The notes: generated by a model not told the origin, from the letters alone. A stretch of 64,000 nucleotides of DNA from Corynebacterium sp. ACRQK (GCF_022345965.1 NZ_JAKRMU010000005.1:144000-207999); one strand, 5' to 3'. Numbered from the stretch's first letter, positions 34,604-45,124 are shown. Numbers and translations: made by a program.

Positions 34604-35881
34604 TTAGAGCTTGCGCGCACCCTCGCCGGTGTAGATCTGGCGCGGACGGTTGATCTTTGCGGTCGGATCGTTGACCTGCTCCAGGTAGTGAGCGATCCAG
34701 CCCGGCAGGCGTCCCATGGCGAACAGGACGGTGAAGAAGTCCGTCGGGAAGCCCATTGCGCGGTAGATCAGGCCAGTGTAGAAGTCAACGTTCGGGTAGA
34801 GCTTGCGGGAGATGAAGTAATCATCAGCCAGCGCGATCTCTTCCAGCTTCATAGCCAGATCCAGCAGGTGGTCACCACCCAGGTGATCCAGAATCTCGTG
34901 TGCGGACTCCTTGACGATGGCCGCGCGCGGGTCGTAGTTCTTGTAGACGCGGTGGCCGAAGCCCATCAGCTTCACGCCCGGCTCCTTGTTCTTCACGCGG
35001 TTCATGAAGTCGGTAGCGTCGCCACCGTTAGCGTGGATCTCCTCCAGCATCTCCAGAACGGCCTGGTTGGCGCCACCGTGTAGCGGACCGGATAGTGCGT
35101 TGATACCTGCGGCGATGGAGACGAACATGTTGGCCTGGGAAGAACCAACCATGCGGACGGTAGAGGTGGAGCAGTTCTGCTCGTGATCAGCGTGCAGGAT
35201 CAGCAGCTTGTCCAGAGCCTTGGTGACTACCGGGTCATCCTCGAAAGGCTCGGTCGGGTAACCGAACATCTGGCGCAGGAAGTTCTGGCGCGCGTTCATG
35301 GAGTTATCCGGGTACATGTACGGCTTACCCTTGGAAGCGCGGTAAGCGTAAGCAGCCAGCATCGGCACCTTCGCCATCAGTCGGTAGGTGTTCAGCTTCT
35401 GGTGGTCCGGATTCAGCGGATCCAGGGAGTCCTGGTAGTAGGTGGACAGAATGTTCAGGGAGGAAGCCAGAACGCTCATCGGGTGAGCATCGCGCGGGAA
35501 CACACGGAACTGAGCCTTGAAGTCCTCATCCAGCAGGGTGTGCTTGCGGATGTTGCCGTTGAACTCCTCTGCCTGCTCCTTGTTCGGCAGCTCGCCGTTG
35601 ATCAGCAGGTAGGAAACCTCATTGAATGTTGCGTTGTTAGCCAGGTCGGCGATGTCGTAGCCGCGGTAACGCAGGATGCCGTTTGCACCGTCGATGTAGG
35701 TGATGTCGGACTTGGTGGAACCGGTGTTCACGTAGCCGGGGTCCAGGGTGGTCAAGCCAGTTTCAGCCAGCATCTTACCCAGTGCAACACCGTCGTTACC
35801 TTCGGTGGCGTGGACAATGTCCATTTCGTACTCTCCACCTGGGTAGTGGAGAACGGCCTTGTCCTGATTATCAGTAGCCAT
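34604..35881 (-). CDS. gltA: Citrate synthase (GltA)
   Basis: The 425-residue type II citrate synthase condenses oxaloacetate and acetyl-CoA. It carries HADHEQNCSTSTVRM, SGPLHGGANQAVLEML, GFGHRVYKNYDPRA with catalytic His, and VDFYTGLIYRAMGFPTDFFTV with catalytic Asp. Overall it is very close to corynebacterial GltA. Two ATGs lie two codons apart; the second, at 35881, is preferred because AGAAAGGG sits six bases upstream of it but directly abuts the first (35887). The divergent gap to serC should hold its control region. Confidence 0.96.
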   Translation of the reverse strand: MATDNQDKAVLHYPGGEYEMDIVHATEGNDGVALGKMLAETGLTTLDPGYVNTGSTKSDITYIDGANGILRYRGYDIADLANNATFNEVSYLLINGELPNKEQAEEFNGNIRKHTLLDEDFKAQFRVFPRDAHPMSVLASSLNILSTYYQDSLDPLNPDHQKLNTYRLMAKVPMLAAYAYRASKGKPYMYPDNSMNARQNFLRQMFGYPTEPFEDDPVVTKALDKLLILHADHEQNCSTSTVRMVGSSQANMFVSIAAGINALSGPLHGGANQAVLEMLEEIHANGGDATDFMNRVKNKEPGVKLMGFGHRVYKNYDPRAAIVKESAHEILDHLGGDHLLDLAMKLEEIALADDYFISRKLYPNVDFYTGLIYRAMGFPTDFFTVLFAMGRLPGWIAHYLEQVNDPTAKINRPRQIYTGEGARKL

Positions 35882-37400
<1,519 letters not shown>

Positions 37401-37448
37401 CCCATTTTCTGGCTACTGTTTCGCTTTCGGCTAGCTACTGAATCCACT

Positions 37449-37486
37449 CACCCTCCAACCGTGCTTTTAGATAAGGTTGGAGGGTG
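37449..37486 (+). terminator. 12-bp perfect hairpin between serC and sepH
   Basis: CACCCTCCAACC (37449-37460) pairs with GGTTGGAGGGTG (37475-37486) around a 14-base loop containing CTTTTAG. It probably ends serC transcription, although no strong U-run follows. It lies 50 bases before the sepH start. Confidence 0.65.
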
Positions 37487-37536
37487 ATGTTAATAACACC
37501 GCCGTCATTTGCCGCATCATCCGTCAGGAGGCCACG

Positions 37537-38718
37537 TTGCAAGAGCTGAAATTTGTCGTCGCCGATAGCGATGCCTCGTCGCTCGTGATGCGCGCCGTTG
37601 ACCCCGCCGTCGGCGGCCCTATCGCCGAGTACTTTCTGCCCGTCACCGACGAGTTGCGCGCTTTTCTTAGTGACGCCCCCACGGCCAGCGCGGACAGCGC
37701 TTCCGTAGAAGCCGAGGGCGATGCTCGCTCCGGAGCATCCGAAGATTCCGACTCTGGCACCACCAGCGCAGCCAGCACCACCAGCACGCCCAGCCCTGGC
37801 GACTCTACCGATGCCGCCACGGATCCCGCAGAGGCACACCGGGAGGAGGAGCAAGCGGCAATCCCCGCTGAGGAAGAAGCGACGGAAACCGAGGTGGCGC
37901 CCTTGTTCCAGGGGCGCGGACAGGACCGCCCCAACGCGCGTCCACACCGCACCCGGATTTCGATGTCCCCGCGGGTGATCCAGGACCGCATCCGCCACGG
38001 CGCTACCGTCGCCGAGCTAGCGGACGAAGCGGACACGGACGAGTCGCGCATCGAGCCCTACGCCTGGCCGATCCTGCAGGAGCGCGCACGCATCGCAGAG
38101 CTCGCGCACGCGGCGCTGCCGGTAAACGGGGATGGCGTATCGAACCAGCCGCTGTGGGAGGTTCTGGCCACTGCTCTGGCGGCGCACGGGGAATCTCTTT
38201 CGGACGCCGAGTGGGATGCCTACCAAAACTCCACCAAGCAGTGGATCGTCACCGTGTCCTGGGAAAAGGATGCAGCCGGGCGCACTAACACGCACACCGC
38301 GGAGTTCATCATCGAGCTACGCGGCTCGGAGAAGGCACTGGCGCACCCACACAACAGCATCGCCGGCGATCTGGTGAATCCGCGCTATGGGCAGCCGGTG
38401 CGCAGCGTTTCCCCGGTGACTCCCCTGCTGCACCCAACGCAGACTCCCGAGGACCAGCACTGGGAGGACGACCAGGCCGATCTGGGTCGGCAGAGCAATC
38501 GATCCGATGTGGCCGGAGCCCCCGAGGCTCCCGCAGCGCAGGACACTCCCCCCGCTAGCGGTGATTCCCCTGCGGAGCGAGGCGGACGCGGTGATAATGA
38601 ATTCCTAATGCACCCCGATGCAAAGGCTGCGAAGCCGAAGCGCAAGCGCAAGGCCGTCACCCCACACTGGGAGGACGTCCTGTTGGGCGTGCGCACCAAC
38701 CCCAAGAAAAAGAACTAG
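37537..38718 (+). CDS. sepH: Septation protein SepH (DUF3071)
   Basis: The 393-residue protein starts MQELKFVVADSDASSLVM, the DUF3071 N-terminus of SepH, which promotes FtsZ assembly in actinobacteria. A helix-turn-helix-like region (RVIQDRIRHGATVAELAD, then DEADTDESRIEPYAWPIL) follows about residue 145 and a conserved block (WEVLATALAAHGESL) after that. The acidic Ala/Thr/Ser-rich spacer at about 50-125 and the basic tail (KAAKPKRKRKAVTPHWED) are disordered. The TTG start is supported by AGGAGG five bases upstream; the frame is open to 37477 but that overlaps the hairpin. Confidence 0.9.
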   Translation: MQELKFVVADSDASSLVMRAVDPAVGGPIAEYFLPVTDELRAFLSDAPTASADSASVEAEGDARSGASEDSDSGTTSAASTTSTPSPGDSTDAATDPAEAHREEEQAAIPAEEEATETEVAPLFQGRGQDRPNARPHRTRISMSPRVIQDRIRHGATVAELADEADTDESRIEPYAWPILQERARIAELAHAALPVNGDGVSNQPLWEVLATALAAHGESLSDAEWDAYQNSTKQWIVTVSWEKDAAGRTNTHTAEFIIELRGSEKALAHPHNSIAGDLVNPRYGQPVRSVSPVTPLLHPTQTPEDQHWEDDQADLGRQSNRSDVAGAPEAPAAQDTPPASGDSPAERGGRGDNEFLMHPDAKAAKPKRKRKAVTPHWEDVLLGVRTNPKKKN

Positions 38719-38739
38719 GCGATAGAAGGAGCCACTGCT

Positions 38740-39654
38740 GTGACCCTGGTGACCCTTTGGTTTGTAAATGCTGCCAACCCCAGCACCGTGGTGAACCAGG
38801 AGCATAAGGTCGACCGTGGCTTTGCCCGCAAGTACCTGGCGCAGCTAAACCCAGCCTGGCCGCTGACGCACATCGGCGACTTTGACATGACCCGTAGCGC
38901 AACCCCCGGCACCGATGAGTTTTACATCGGCGGCTACCCGGGGTTGTCCGTAGTCCAAACGGTGATCCCCGACCTGCGAAAACTTTCCGAACTGCCGGAA
39001 CGCTATCGCACGCTAGTCAGCGCCGCCGATGTATACGCCTCCTGCGTGGTGGCAGACCCGGAAACCGCAGCCTCGACTAAGCCTGGGGACGGTGGAGACC
39101 CGGCCTCCAAGGAGGTCGACGAAACTTTCGGCGGCTTCGCCCACTGGGCGGGTGGCCAACTCAAGCGCTCTTTCTGCGCCACCCGCGAGACCGTGTTTGA
39201 GGACATCGGCCTGCCCGGCGAGTTCGAATCTGACTACTGGGGCGGAACCACCGAGGCCAGTGGCATCCAACTGCCTTTCATCCCCGCGGAACTAGCTGCC
39301 GCAGCCATCGAGACCTGGCTCGGATTTTCAGTCTCCGCCTCCGGGCCGGCACTGCCCATTGCAGCTTTTGCCGTCGACGGCCGACCAGAAGCGAAGTCCT
39401 CCGAATACGACGGTCTGACGCATGGGCGCACCACACCGGACGACATGGTCTCCGTCTACGACGATGAGCAAGGCTACGACGATTACGCCGCCCCGTCCCG
39501 CGAGAGCGAACCCAGCGGCGCGGAAGTGGCCAAGAACCTGTTGAACTCCCTGAGTCAGGGGGCTCGCAGGGGGCTTTCCGCTGGCCTGCGAGGGCTGCGC
39601 GGGGCCTCCAAGAAGATTGGCGACGAAGTGCGCCGCCGCAGCCGCGGGGAGTAG
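38740..39654 (+). CDS. Conserved hypothetical protein (DUF6928-like)
   Basis: The 304-residue product begins MTLVTLWFVNAANPSTVV from a GTG preceded by AAGGAG. From memory this resembles the actinobacterial family labelled DUF6928, function unknown. Residues 1-230 look globular with LTHIGDFDMTRSATPGTDEFYIGGYPG and DIGLPGEFESDYWGG; the tail is acidic and then basic (GARRGLSAGLRGLRGASKK), likely amphipathic. It follows sepH by 21 bp and probably shares its transcript. Confidence 0.75.
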   Translation: MTLVTLWFVNAANPSTVVNQEHKVDRGFARKYLAQLNPAWPLTHIGDFDMTRSATPGTDEFYIGGYPGLSVVQTVIPDLRKLSELPERYRTLVSAADVYASCVVADPETAASTKPGDGGDPASKEVDETFGGFAHWAGGQLKRSFCATRETVFEDIGLPGEFESDYWGGTTEASGIQLPFIPAELAAAAIETWLGFSVSASGPALPIAAFAVDGRPEAKSSEYDGLTHGRTTPDDMVSVYDDEQGYDDYAAPSRESEPSGAEVAKNLLNSLSQGARRGLSAGLRGLRGASKKIGDEVRRRSRGE

Positions 39655-39658
39655 CCCC

Positions 39659-40630
39659 CTAGCGCACTGCTTCGTAGAAGGCGATGGCCGCCGCAGTGGC
39701 CACGTTCAGCGAGTCAGTACCACGGGCCATTGGGATACTGGCGCGCACATCCGCAGCACGCATAGCGTGCTCCGTCAGTCCGGGTCCCTCCGCGCCAACC
39801 ATCACCGCCACCTTCTTCCCCCGCCCGTGGGCGGCCTCAGTGGCCTCACGGAGCGTGATGTCCCCCGCTGGAGTGAGTGCCACTACCTCGTAGCCGCGCC
39901 TCTGTAGCAACTCCAGGTCCCGCTGCCAGGTGGTCGTCGTGCCGGGGAACTTCGCCCACGGCAGACGTAACACGTGTCCCATGGAGACGCGCACGCTGCG
40001 CCGGTACAGCGGATCGGCGGTGGCCGCACCGAATAGCACAGCATCCACGTTGAGCCCCGCTGCGTTGCGGAAAATCGAGCCAATATTCTCGTGATCCCCC
40101 ACTCCCTCCAGTACGGCGATCACTCCGCTAGCTTCAGGGGCTTCTTCCACGTGGTCCAGCACCGCCTCCACGGCGCTGGTTCCGGCGGCCCTTATTCCGG
40201 TGCCCTGTGCGCCGGTAACTCCCCCTGTTCCTGCCGGCCCCGTAGTGCTCACAGCGCTTACAGTGCTCGCAGTACTCACCGTGCTCACAGCGCCGATCGG
40301 CAGCCGATCCGCCGACGCGACCAGGCCCCTGTGCATGTCGAAGCCCGCGACCTCCTTCAAGACCTCGCGGGAAACCTCAAACACGGAGAAGCTGGCGTCA
40401 TCACCAGAAAGAGAGCGAGACAGCTCCTCCTCGATCGCCCGCAGCTTCCCTGGGAACCCCACGACCGCGCGGGTCGGATAAGGGCTCGCCAGCAGGCGCG
40501 GGACGACCAAAGTGCCCTCGGCGATGATCAACTGCTCGCCGGACTTCTTGTCGGAAGCGTTGAGGTTCCGAAAGTCGTCCAGGCGCGAGTCGCGTGGGTC
40601 ATCGATCCGAATGGGCGAAAAGTCAGCCAT
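39659..40630 (-). CDS. TrmH/SpoU-family RNA 2'-O-methyltransferase
   Basis: The 323-residue protein has an N-terminal substrate-binding domain and a C-terminal SPOUT domain with the three SpoU motifs: GVGDHENIGSIFRNAAG, VAVMVGAEGPGL and IPMARGTDSLNVATAAAIA. It should methylate ribose in rRNA or tRNA. Between the domains is a low-complexity insert (AVSTVSTASTVSAVSTTG, then Gly/Thr/Ala-rich), part of which is encoded by a 9-bp tandem repeat at 40247-40291. It lies just downstream of the purine permease on the same strand, with a two-base gap. Confidence 0.9.
   Translation of the reverse strand: MADFSPIRIDDPRDSRLDDFRNLNASDKKSGEQLIIAEGTLVVPRLLASPYPTRAVVGFPGKLRAIEEELSRSLSGDDASFSVFEVSREVLKEVAGFDMHRGLVASADRLPIGAVSTVSTASTVSAVSTTGPAGTGGVTGAQGTGIRAAGTSAVEAVLDHVEEAPEASGVIAVLEGVGDHENIGSIFRNAAGLNVDAVLFGAATADPLYRRSVRVSMGHVLRLPWAKFPGTTTTWQRDLELLQRRGYEVVALTPAGDITLREATEAAHGRGKKVAVMVGAEGPGLTEHAMRAADVRASIPMARGTDSLNVATAAAIAFYEAVR
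40247..40291 (-). repeat. 9-bp tandem repeat inside the TrmH-family gene
   Basis: Five successive 9-base units (on the minus strand GCTGTGAGC, ACGGTGAGT, ACTGCGAGC, ACTGTAAGC, GCTGTGAGC) encode Ala/Thr-Val/Ala-Ser triplets in the interdomain linker. The frame is preserved by unit length. Confidence 0.85.
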
Positions 40631-40632
40631 GG

Positions 40633-42117
40633 CTAGCCCCGCAGCAGATCCATCACCGGATCGGCGGCGAAGTAGACCACGAACATCGCAGCCACCAGGT
40701 ACAGCAGCGGGTGGACCTTCTGAGCACGGCCGCCAACCAGTGCCATGGCGACGTAGGTGATGAAGCCCACGCCGATACCGTTGGCGATGGAGTAGGTAAA
40801 CGGCATGACCACGATGGTCAGGAAGGCCGGTAGGGCAATATCGAAGCGCGTAAAGTCAATGTCCTTAATCTGCGCCATCATCATCGCACCCACGATCACC
40901 AGAACCGGGGCAGCGGCCTCGATCGGCACGACCTCGTACAACGGGGTGAAGAACATCGCCAGGATGAACAGCAGGCCGGTGACCACGTTGGCCAGACCCG
41001 TGCGGGCGCCATCGGCGATGCCCGCCGCGGAGTCCACGAACACAGTGTTCGAAGAACCAGAGACCGAGCCACCGACAATCGCACCGCCGCCCTCGACGAT
41101 CAGGGCCGTGCGCAGGTTCGGCAGGCGATCCTCCTCATCCATCAGCTGAGCCTGCTTGCCCAGCGCGGTCATGGTTCCCATAGCGTCGAAGAAGTTAGCC
41201 AGCACCAGGGTGAAGATCAACATGCAGGCCGCCAGCACGCCAACGCGGCTGAAAGCACCGAACAGATCCACGGCACCAACCAGGGAAAGATCCGGTAGGC
41301 CGCCCAGGGAATCCGGGCTCTGCGGTACCGCCAGGTTCCAGCCTGCGGGGTTCGGTTCGCCGTCAACGACGGACGGACCGGTGTTGGTGAGCGCCTCCAC
41401 GATCATGGCAATGATGGTGTTGGCGACAATACCGATGAACAGGCCACCGCGAACCTTGCGGACAACCAGGGTGCCACAGATCAGCAGGCCGAGAATGAAT
41501 ACGAACGTGGGCCAGGAGGCAATGGAGCCGTTAATACCCAGGCCAACCGGGACGGTCGTGCCCGCGGCATCCGGAATGCGGCGAACGAAGCCGGAATCCA
41601 CCAGGCCGATCATCGCAATGAACAAGCCGATGCCCACGCCGATGGCTGCCTTCAGCGAGCCGGGGATCGAGTTGAACACTGCCTCGCGGAAGCCCGTGAT
41701 GGCCAATAGCACGATGAGGACACCGTCGATGACCACCAGCCCCATGGCTTCCGGCCAGGTCAGCCCCTCCGTGCCGACGAAAGTGACCGCCACCAGGGTG
41801 TTAATGCCCAGACCAGCGGCGATGCCGAAGGGATAGCGGGCGATGATGCCGAAGGCGATGGTCATTACGCCCGCTGCCAGGGCGGTAACCGCGGCCACGC
41901 GGGCGGTGCCCAGCTCGTCGCCGTTGATGTCCGCGCTGGTACCCAAGATCAGCGGGTTCAGGATGATGATGTAGGCCATCGCGAAGAACGTGACCACACC
42001 ACCGCGGACCTCTGCACCCACCGTCGAGTGGCGCTCCGAGATATGGAAATAGCGGTCTAGGAAGCCACGATCCTGCGGTTCCCCAGATTCTGTCTTGGCG
42101 GCCTGTGCATCTGCCAT
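40633..42117 (-). CDS. NCS2-family purine permease (guanine/hypoxanthine, AzgA/PbuG-like)
   Basis: The 494-residue protein has twelve or more membrane segments and the AzgA-like signature: DRYFHISERHSTVGAEVRGGVVTFFAMAYIIILNP at the N-terminus (split here, residues about 20-55), GLGINTLVAVTF, and DAMGTMTALGKQAQLMDEEDRLP. The subgroup transports guanine, hypoxanthine or adenine with protons. GGGGAG eight bases before the ATG is a good RBS, and it sits inside a structured leader (42130-42179). Substrate preference within the purines is not determined. Confidence 0.9.
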   Translation of the reverse strand: MADAQAAKTESGEPQDRGFLDRYFHISERHSTVGAEVRGGVVTFFAMAYIIILNPLILGTSADINGDELGTARVAAVTALAAGVMTIAFGIIARYPFGIAAGLGINTLVAVTFVGTEGLTWPEAMGLVVIDGVLIVLLAITGFREAVFNSIPGSLKAAIGVGIGLFIAMIGLVDSGFVRRIPDAAGTTVPVGLGINGSIASWPTFVFILGLLICGTLVVRKVRGGLFIGIVANTIIAMIVEALTNTGPSVVDGEPNPAGWNLAVPQSPDSLGGLPDLSLVGAVDLFGAFSRVGVLAACMLIFTLVLANFFDAMGTMTALGKQAQLMDEEDRLPNLRTALIVEGGGAIVGGSVSGSSNTVFVDSAAGIADGARTGLANVVTGLLFILAMFFTPLYEVVPIEAAAPVLVIVGAMMMAQIKDIDFTRFDIALPAFLTIVVMPFTYSIANGIGVGFITYVAMALVGGRAQKVHPLLYLVAAMFVVYFAADPVMDLLRG

Positions 42118-42129
42118 GCGGAATTCTCC

Positions 42130-42179
42130 CCTACCTGTTCGGTCTGAGCGCGGAAGCTACCTTTCAGCAGAACCGTAGG
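42130..42179 (-). promoter_or_regulatory. Structured leader RNA masking the purine permease RBS (candidate)
   Basis: On the minus strand CCTAC pairs with GTAGG, GTTC with GAAC, and CTGA with TCAG in nested order, forming a 50-nt stem-loop. The closing GTAGG is continuous with the GGGGAG ribosome binding site, 13 bases before the ATG. An internal GGTAG can pair with the same CUAC, offering a mutually exclusive fold that would free the RBS. It does not match the purine, PRPP or ZTP riboswitch consensus I know. Confidence 0.4.
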
Positions 42180-42330
42180 CAGCCACCACAATTTGAAACG
42201 TCAAGTTATAAGTAACCACCCCGCGGGGCATTAATGCAACTATTAGGTACCCGTTCGGGCACCCCAAGAGCACGGGGGTTAGCCAGGGCTAGCCGGACTG
42301 GCTGGACTGACTAGGGGGCTGGCGCCCCAT

Positions 42331-43074
42331 TTATTCGAAGCGCGAGAACCCCTCGTCGACGTACACACCGTAACTATTGGTGCCCTCCCCGAGCTCCTCA
42401 CCGATGGATTCCTCCACCGTCGCCGAGTGCGCGCCGCACCCATAATCCCGTTGCACCACGCGCCCGTCGGCGGAGTATTCGTTCGCGCACACGCCCACAC
42501 CGTTTTCCACGTTGTCGAATGGCAAGTAGAACGCGCAGGTTTCACACTGCAGGTCTGCCTTCTTCGCAAACTCGGAGCGCGGCCCGTATTCCCCTTCCCG
42601 CCATCGTTTGCGGGCTTGGCGTAGCCCCTCGTGCGAAAGGGTGTTGCCCGCCTGCGGGTTTCGCAGGAAGCCATCGCCGTCCTGCAGCTTGGCCCACGCG
42701 GAAAGCCGCTCGTCATCCCGGCGCGGTGGGAGGGTATCCCCGGGCCCCAGGTCGCCCGGCTGCACGCGATCCTCGTAAGGCACCCATTCCGGGGCCAGCG
42801 AGGCATGCTTGCCGGCCTGCAGGCTGACCTCGTTGATGGTGAGCACCCCACTGCCCGGCACCGTCACCAGCACCACGACCCACTCCCAACCGCGGTAGCC
42901 GGGCACTAGGCTGGCGTAGCGGTAAATCGCCAACCCCTCGCCGTCCGTTGCGATGCCGAGGGCCTTCCCCACCTCGTCACCGCCTACCTCTCCCACCGCC
43001 GCGCGGGCTGTTTCCTTAGCCTCCGCCGAAAAAAGAATCGGATCTGCCTGTTTCTTCTTACTCACCTGAACCAT
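42331..43074 (-). CDS. DUF3027 protein with zinc-ribbon-like cysteines
   Basis: The 247-residue protein matches the actinobacterial DUF3027 family of unknown function. The C-terminal half contains CETCAFYLPF, GVCANEYSADGR and RDYGCGAHS, four or more cysteines and a histidine that could bind zinc. The ATG at 43074 (MVQVSKKKQADPILF) is used because the frame further upstream overlaps the divergent lipoprotein gene. A GGGGC/GCCCC hairpin (42315-42328) directly follows the stop. Confidence 0.85.
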   Translation of the reverse strand: MVQVSKKKQADPILFSAEAKETARAAVGEVGGDEVGKALGIATDGEGLAIYRYASLVPGYRGWEWVVVLVTVPGSGVLTINEVSLQAGKHASLAPEWVPYEDRVQPGDLGPGDTLPPRRDDERLSAWAKLQDGDGFLRNPQAGNTLSHEGLRQARKRWREGEYGPRSEFAKKADLQCETCAFYLPFDNVENGVGVCANEYSADGRVVQRDYGCGAHSATVEESIGEELGEGTNSYGVYVDEGFSRFE

Positions 43075-43113
43075 TATGCCTGCCACCCACTCACTGTGGT
43101 GCATGATGGTTGC

Positions 43114-43995
43114 ATGTTCTCTTATCGACGTCACCCTCACGCATCCCTCCCCCAGCCTCGCAAGGGGCGGGTTACTTCCCAGGTGCTCGCAGCTGTCGGA
43201 GCTGCGGCTATGGCGTGCGTGTTATCGGCGTGCGGTGCGGACGACGGGGCGTCACCAATAAAACCAGGGACTACAGCTACAGAGTACGACGATGCGCCGA
43301 TGCTCGAGGTCGCGGTCGACGAGGTACATCCGTGGGACGAGGGTGCGTTTACCCAGGGGCTAGAGACGGCCGACGACGGGCGACTGCTGGTCGGCACGGG
43401 ACTGTACGGCGAATCGCAGATCTACTACACGGATCTGGAAGGCGAAAAGACGGACGAACAGAGCCTCAGCGAAAACCTGTTCGGCGAGGGCGTGGCGATT
43501 CACGGCGATACAGCGTGGCAGCTGACGTGGAAGGAACACACCGCGATCAAGCGCGATGCCCGCACGCTCGAGGAAATTGACCGGGCCGATTACGAAACTG
43601 AAGGTTGGGGGCTGTGCTCGCAGCAAGATCGGCTGGTGATGAGCGACGGCACGGGAACGCTGACCTTCCGCGACCCCGAGACCTTCGCCAAAACCGGCTC
43701 CGTGGAGGTGGAGGGCACCGACCAACTCAACGAACTGGAGTGCACCGCCGACGGCAAGGTATGGGCCAACGTGTGGCAGACCGACACGATCCTGGAGATC
43801 GACCCGGAGGACGGGAAGGTCACACATGTCGTGGACACAGCCGGGCTGTTCCCCGCTGCACAGCGAGACGGCGCGGACGTGCTGAATGGCATCGCGGTCG
43901 TGCCGGGCAGCTCTCCAAGCGACCGGCGCTTCTACCTGACCGGCAAGCTGTGGGACGAGATGTACGAGGTGCGCTTTAAAGAGCCGCAGGGCTAA
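43114..43995 (+). CDS. Glutaminyl-peptide cyclotransferase lipoprotein
   Basis: The 293-residue product is an exported lipoprotein: a basic N-terminus, hydrophobic stretch and lipobox VLSAC with Cys40. The mature part is the five-bladed plant-type glutaminyl cyclase fold with HPWDEGAFTQGLE, GTGLYGESQIYY, ENLFGEGVAI, LTWKEHTAI, YETEGWGLC, NELECTADGKVWANVW and DVLNGIAV, all family landmarks. It converts N-terminal Gln to 5-oxoproline outside the membrane. Start ATG 43114 is preferred; ATG 43096 is possible. Confidence 0.9.
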   Translation: MFSYRRHPHASLPQPRKGRVTSQVLAAVGAAAMACVLSACGADDGASPIKPGTTATEYDDAPMLEVAVDEVHPWDEGAFTQGLETADDGRLLVGTGLYGESQIYYTDLEGEKTDEQSLSENLFGEGVAIHGDTAWQLTWKEHTAIKRDARTLEEIDRADYETEGWGLCSQQDRLVMSDGTGTLTFRDPETFAKTGSVEVEGTDQLNELECTADGKVWANVWQTDTILEIDPEDGKVTHVVDTAGLFPAAQRDGADVLNGIAVVPGSSPSDRRFYLTGKLWDEMYEVRFKEPQG

Positions 43996-44068
43996 AAGCA
44001 TCTAACGGGGGCTCGGAGGGTAGCTAGGAGTTAGGGCTTGTCTGGCCAGTGAATTAGGATCGGGAGGC

Positions 44069-44662
44069 GTGAGCGAGCAAGAGAAAACGAGTCCGAAGCC
44101 TTCTGCTAAGCCCGCGCCGAAGCTTTCCAAGAAGCAGCAGCGCAAGCGCGCCCAGCGCAAGCAACTGATGACGATGGGGGCCATCGTCGCCCTCGTGGTG
44201 GTGGTCATCGGTGGCGTGCTGCTTTACAACCGCTGGCAGGACGGGAAGATCGAAACGCTGCCGCAGGATCAACGCATCATCGCTGTGGTCGATGGCAAGG
44301 AGCACGAGATCGCACCCTACTCCGTCTGCCAGTTGGACGATCCGGACTGCAAGCCCTCTGAGCCCTACAAGTTGCAGGTGGGGGACGCCGAAAAGGTAAC
44401 GCTGAAGCCGCCGGAGGATGTGTACGACCACGACTGGTCGCTGCTGCAGATCTTCGACGAGCCGGGAGCCAACCAGGACAACTACTACAAGAGCTACGAG
44501 CGTGAGGAGGTCACGCTGGATCTGAAGGCTTCCCTGAAGGCCGATGATGGAAGCACCCCACAGCTCAAGGTCTTGGAGCTGCACTCTATGCTGGTCGGCT
44601 TGGACGACAACGACGAGCAAACCCCCTACGCAACCATCTGGTCGATCGAGATCGCCCAGTAG
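44069..44662 (+). CDS. DUF2771 membrane-anchored protein
   Basis: The 197-residue protein has a Lys/Pro-rich cytoplasmic N-terminus (SKKQQRKRAQRKQ), one membrane helix (MGAIVALVVVVIGGVLLY) and an external domain of about 140 residues with a CQLDDPDC cysteine pair. This is the organisation of DUF2771, a Corynebacteriales family of unknown function. The start is a GTG. It follows the glutaminyl cyclase gene after 73 bp. Confidence 0.8.
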   Translation: MSEQEKTSPKPSAKPAPKLSKKQQRKRAQRKQLMTMGAIVALVVVVIGGVLLYNRWQDGKIETLPQDQRIIAVVDGKEHEIAPYSVCQLDDPDCKPSEPYKLQVGDAEKVTLKPPEDVYDHDWSLLQIFDEPGANQDNYYKSYEREEVTLDLKASLKADDGSTPQLKVLELHSMLVGLDDNDEQTPYATIWSIEIAQ

Positions 44663-44740
44663 CTCCCTTATTATCTAGGGGAACTTTTACTAAGGGAGGG
44701 TGCGAGGGGGGGTTGTCTTAAGAAGTGTGAAGCGCGACCG

Positions 44741-45124
44741 CTAGTTGTCGAGCTCGCGCGCAATGGTGCGCAGGATCTCCGCCACCTGGCGGGCCTCCTT
44801 GCGCTCTGGGCGGCGACCGGACTGCAGCACCGGCAGCACACTGCTATCTAGCAGCGTGATCGTATCTTGCACCATCTGGTGAAGCTGCTCGGGGTTGTAC
44901 TTGTGCTGTGCACGGCGGGGGCCGTTATCCAGCACCGTCATGGTGTGAACCTGCGGCCCACGGCGACCAGCGATGAACTCATACTCAATGCGCTGGCCCT
45001 TGACCAGTTCGGTGACGCCGTCGGGCAGCACCTGGGAACCGACGTAGACGTCTTCGTCCCCAGGGTTGCTGACGAAGCCGTAGCCGCGGTCTGCGTCGTA
45101 CCACTTCACTTTTCCGGTTGGCAT
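44741..45124 (-). CDS. cspB: Cold-shock domain protein with C-terminal extension
   Basis: The 127-residue protein has a cold-shock domain at residues 1-68 with RNP1-like RGYGFVS and RNP2-like DVYVGSQV, followed by a helical extension of about 55 residues (PEQLHQMVQDTITLLD to EILRTIARELDN) typical of the actinobacterial CspB subgroup. It binds single-stranded RNA or DNA. AAGGTG precedes the ATG. A TTAGC-n6-GCTAA inverted repeat (45165-45180) lies about 40 bases upstream and may be an operator. Confidence 0.9.
   Translation of the reverse strand: MPTGKVKWYDADRGYGFVSNPGDEDVYVGSQVLPDGVTELVKGQRIEYEFIAGRRGPQVHTMTVLDNGPRRAQHKYNPEQLHQMVQDTITLLDSSVLPVLQSGRRPERKEARQVAEILRTIARELDN

Noticed and set aside
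42281..42314. GGCTAGCC/GACTGGCTGGACTGACTAGG repeats after DUF3027 as an attachment site
   Set aside because: The copies are short and imperfect and no integrase or tRNA is adjacent.
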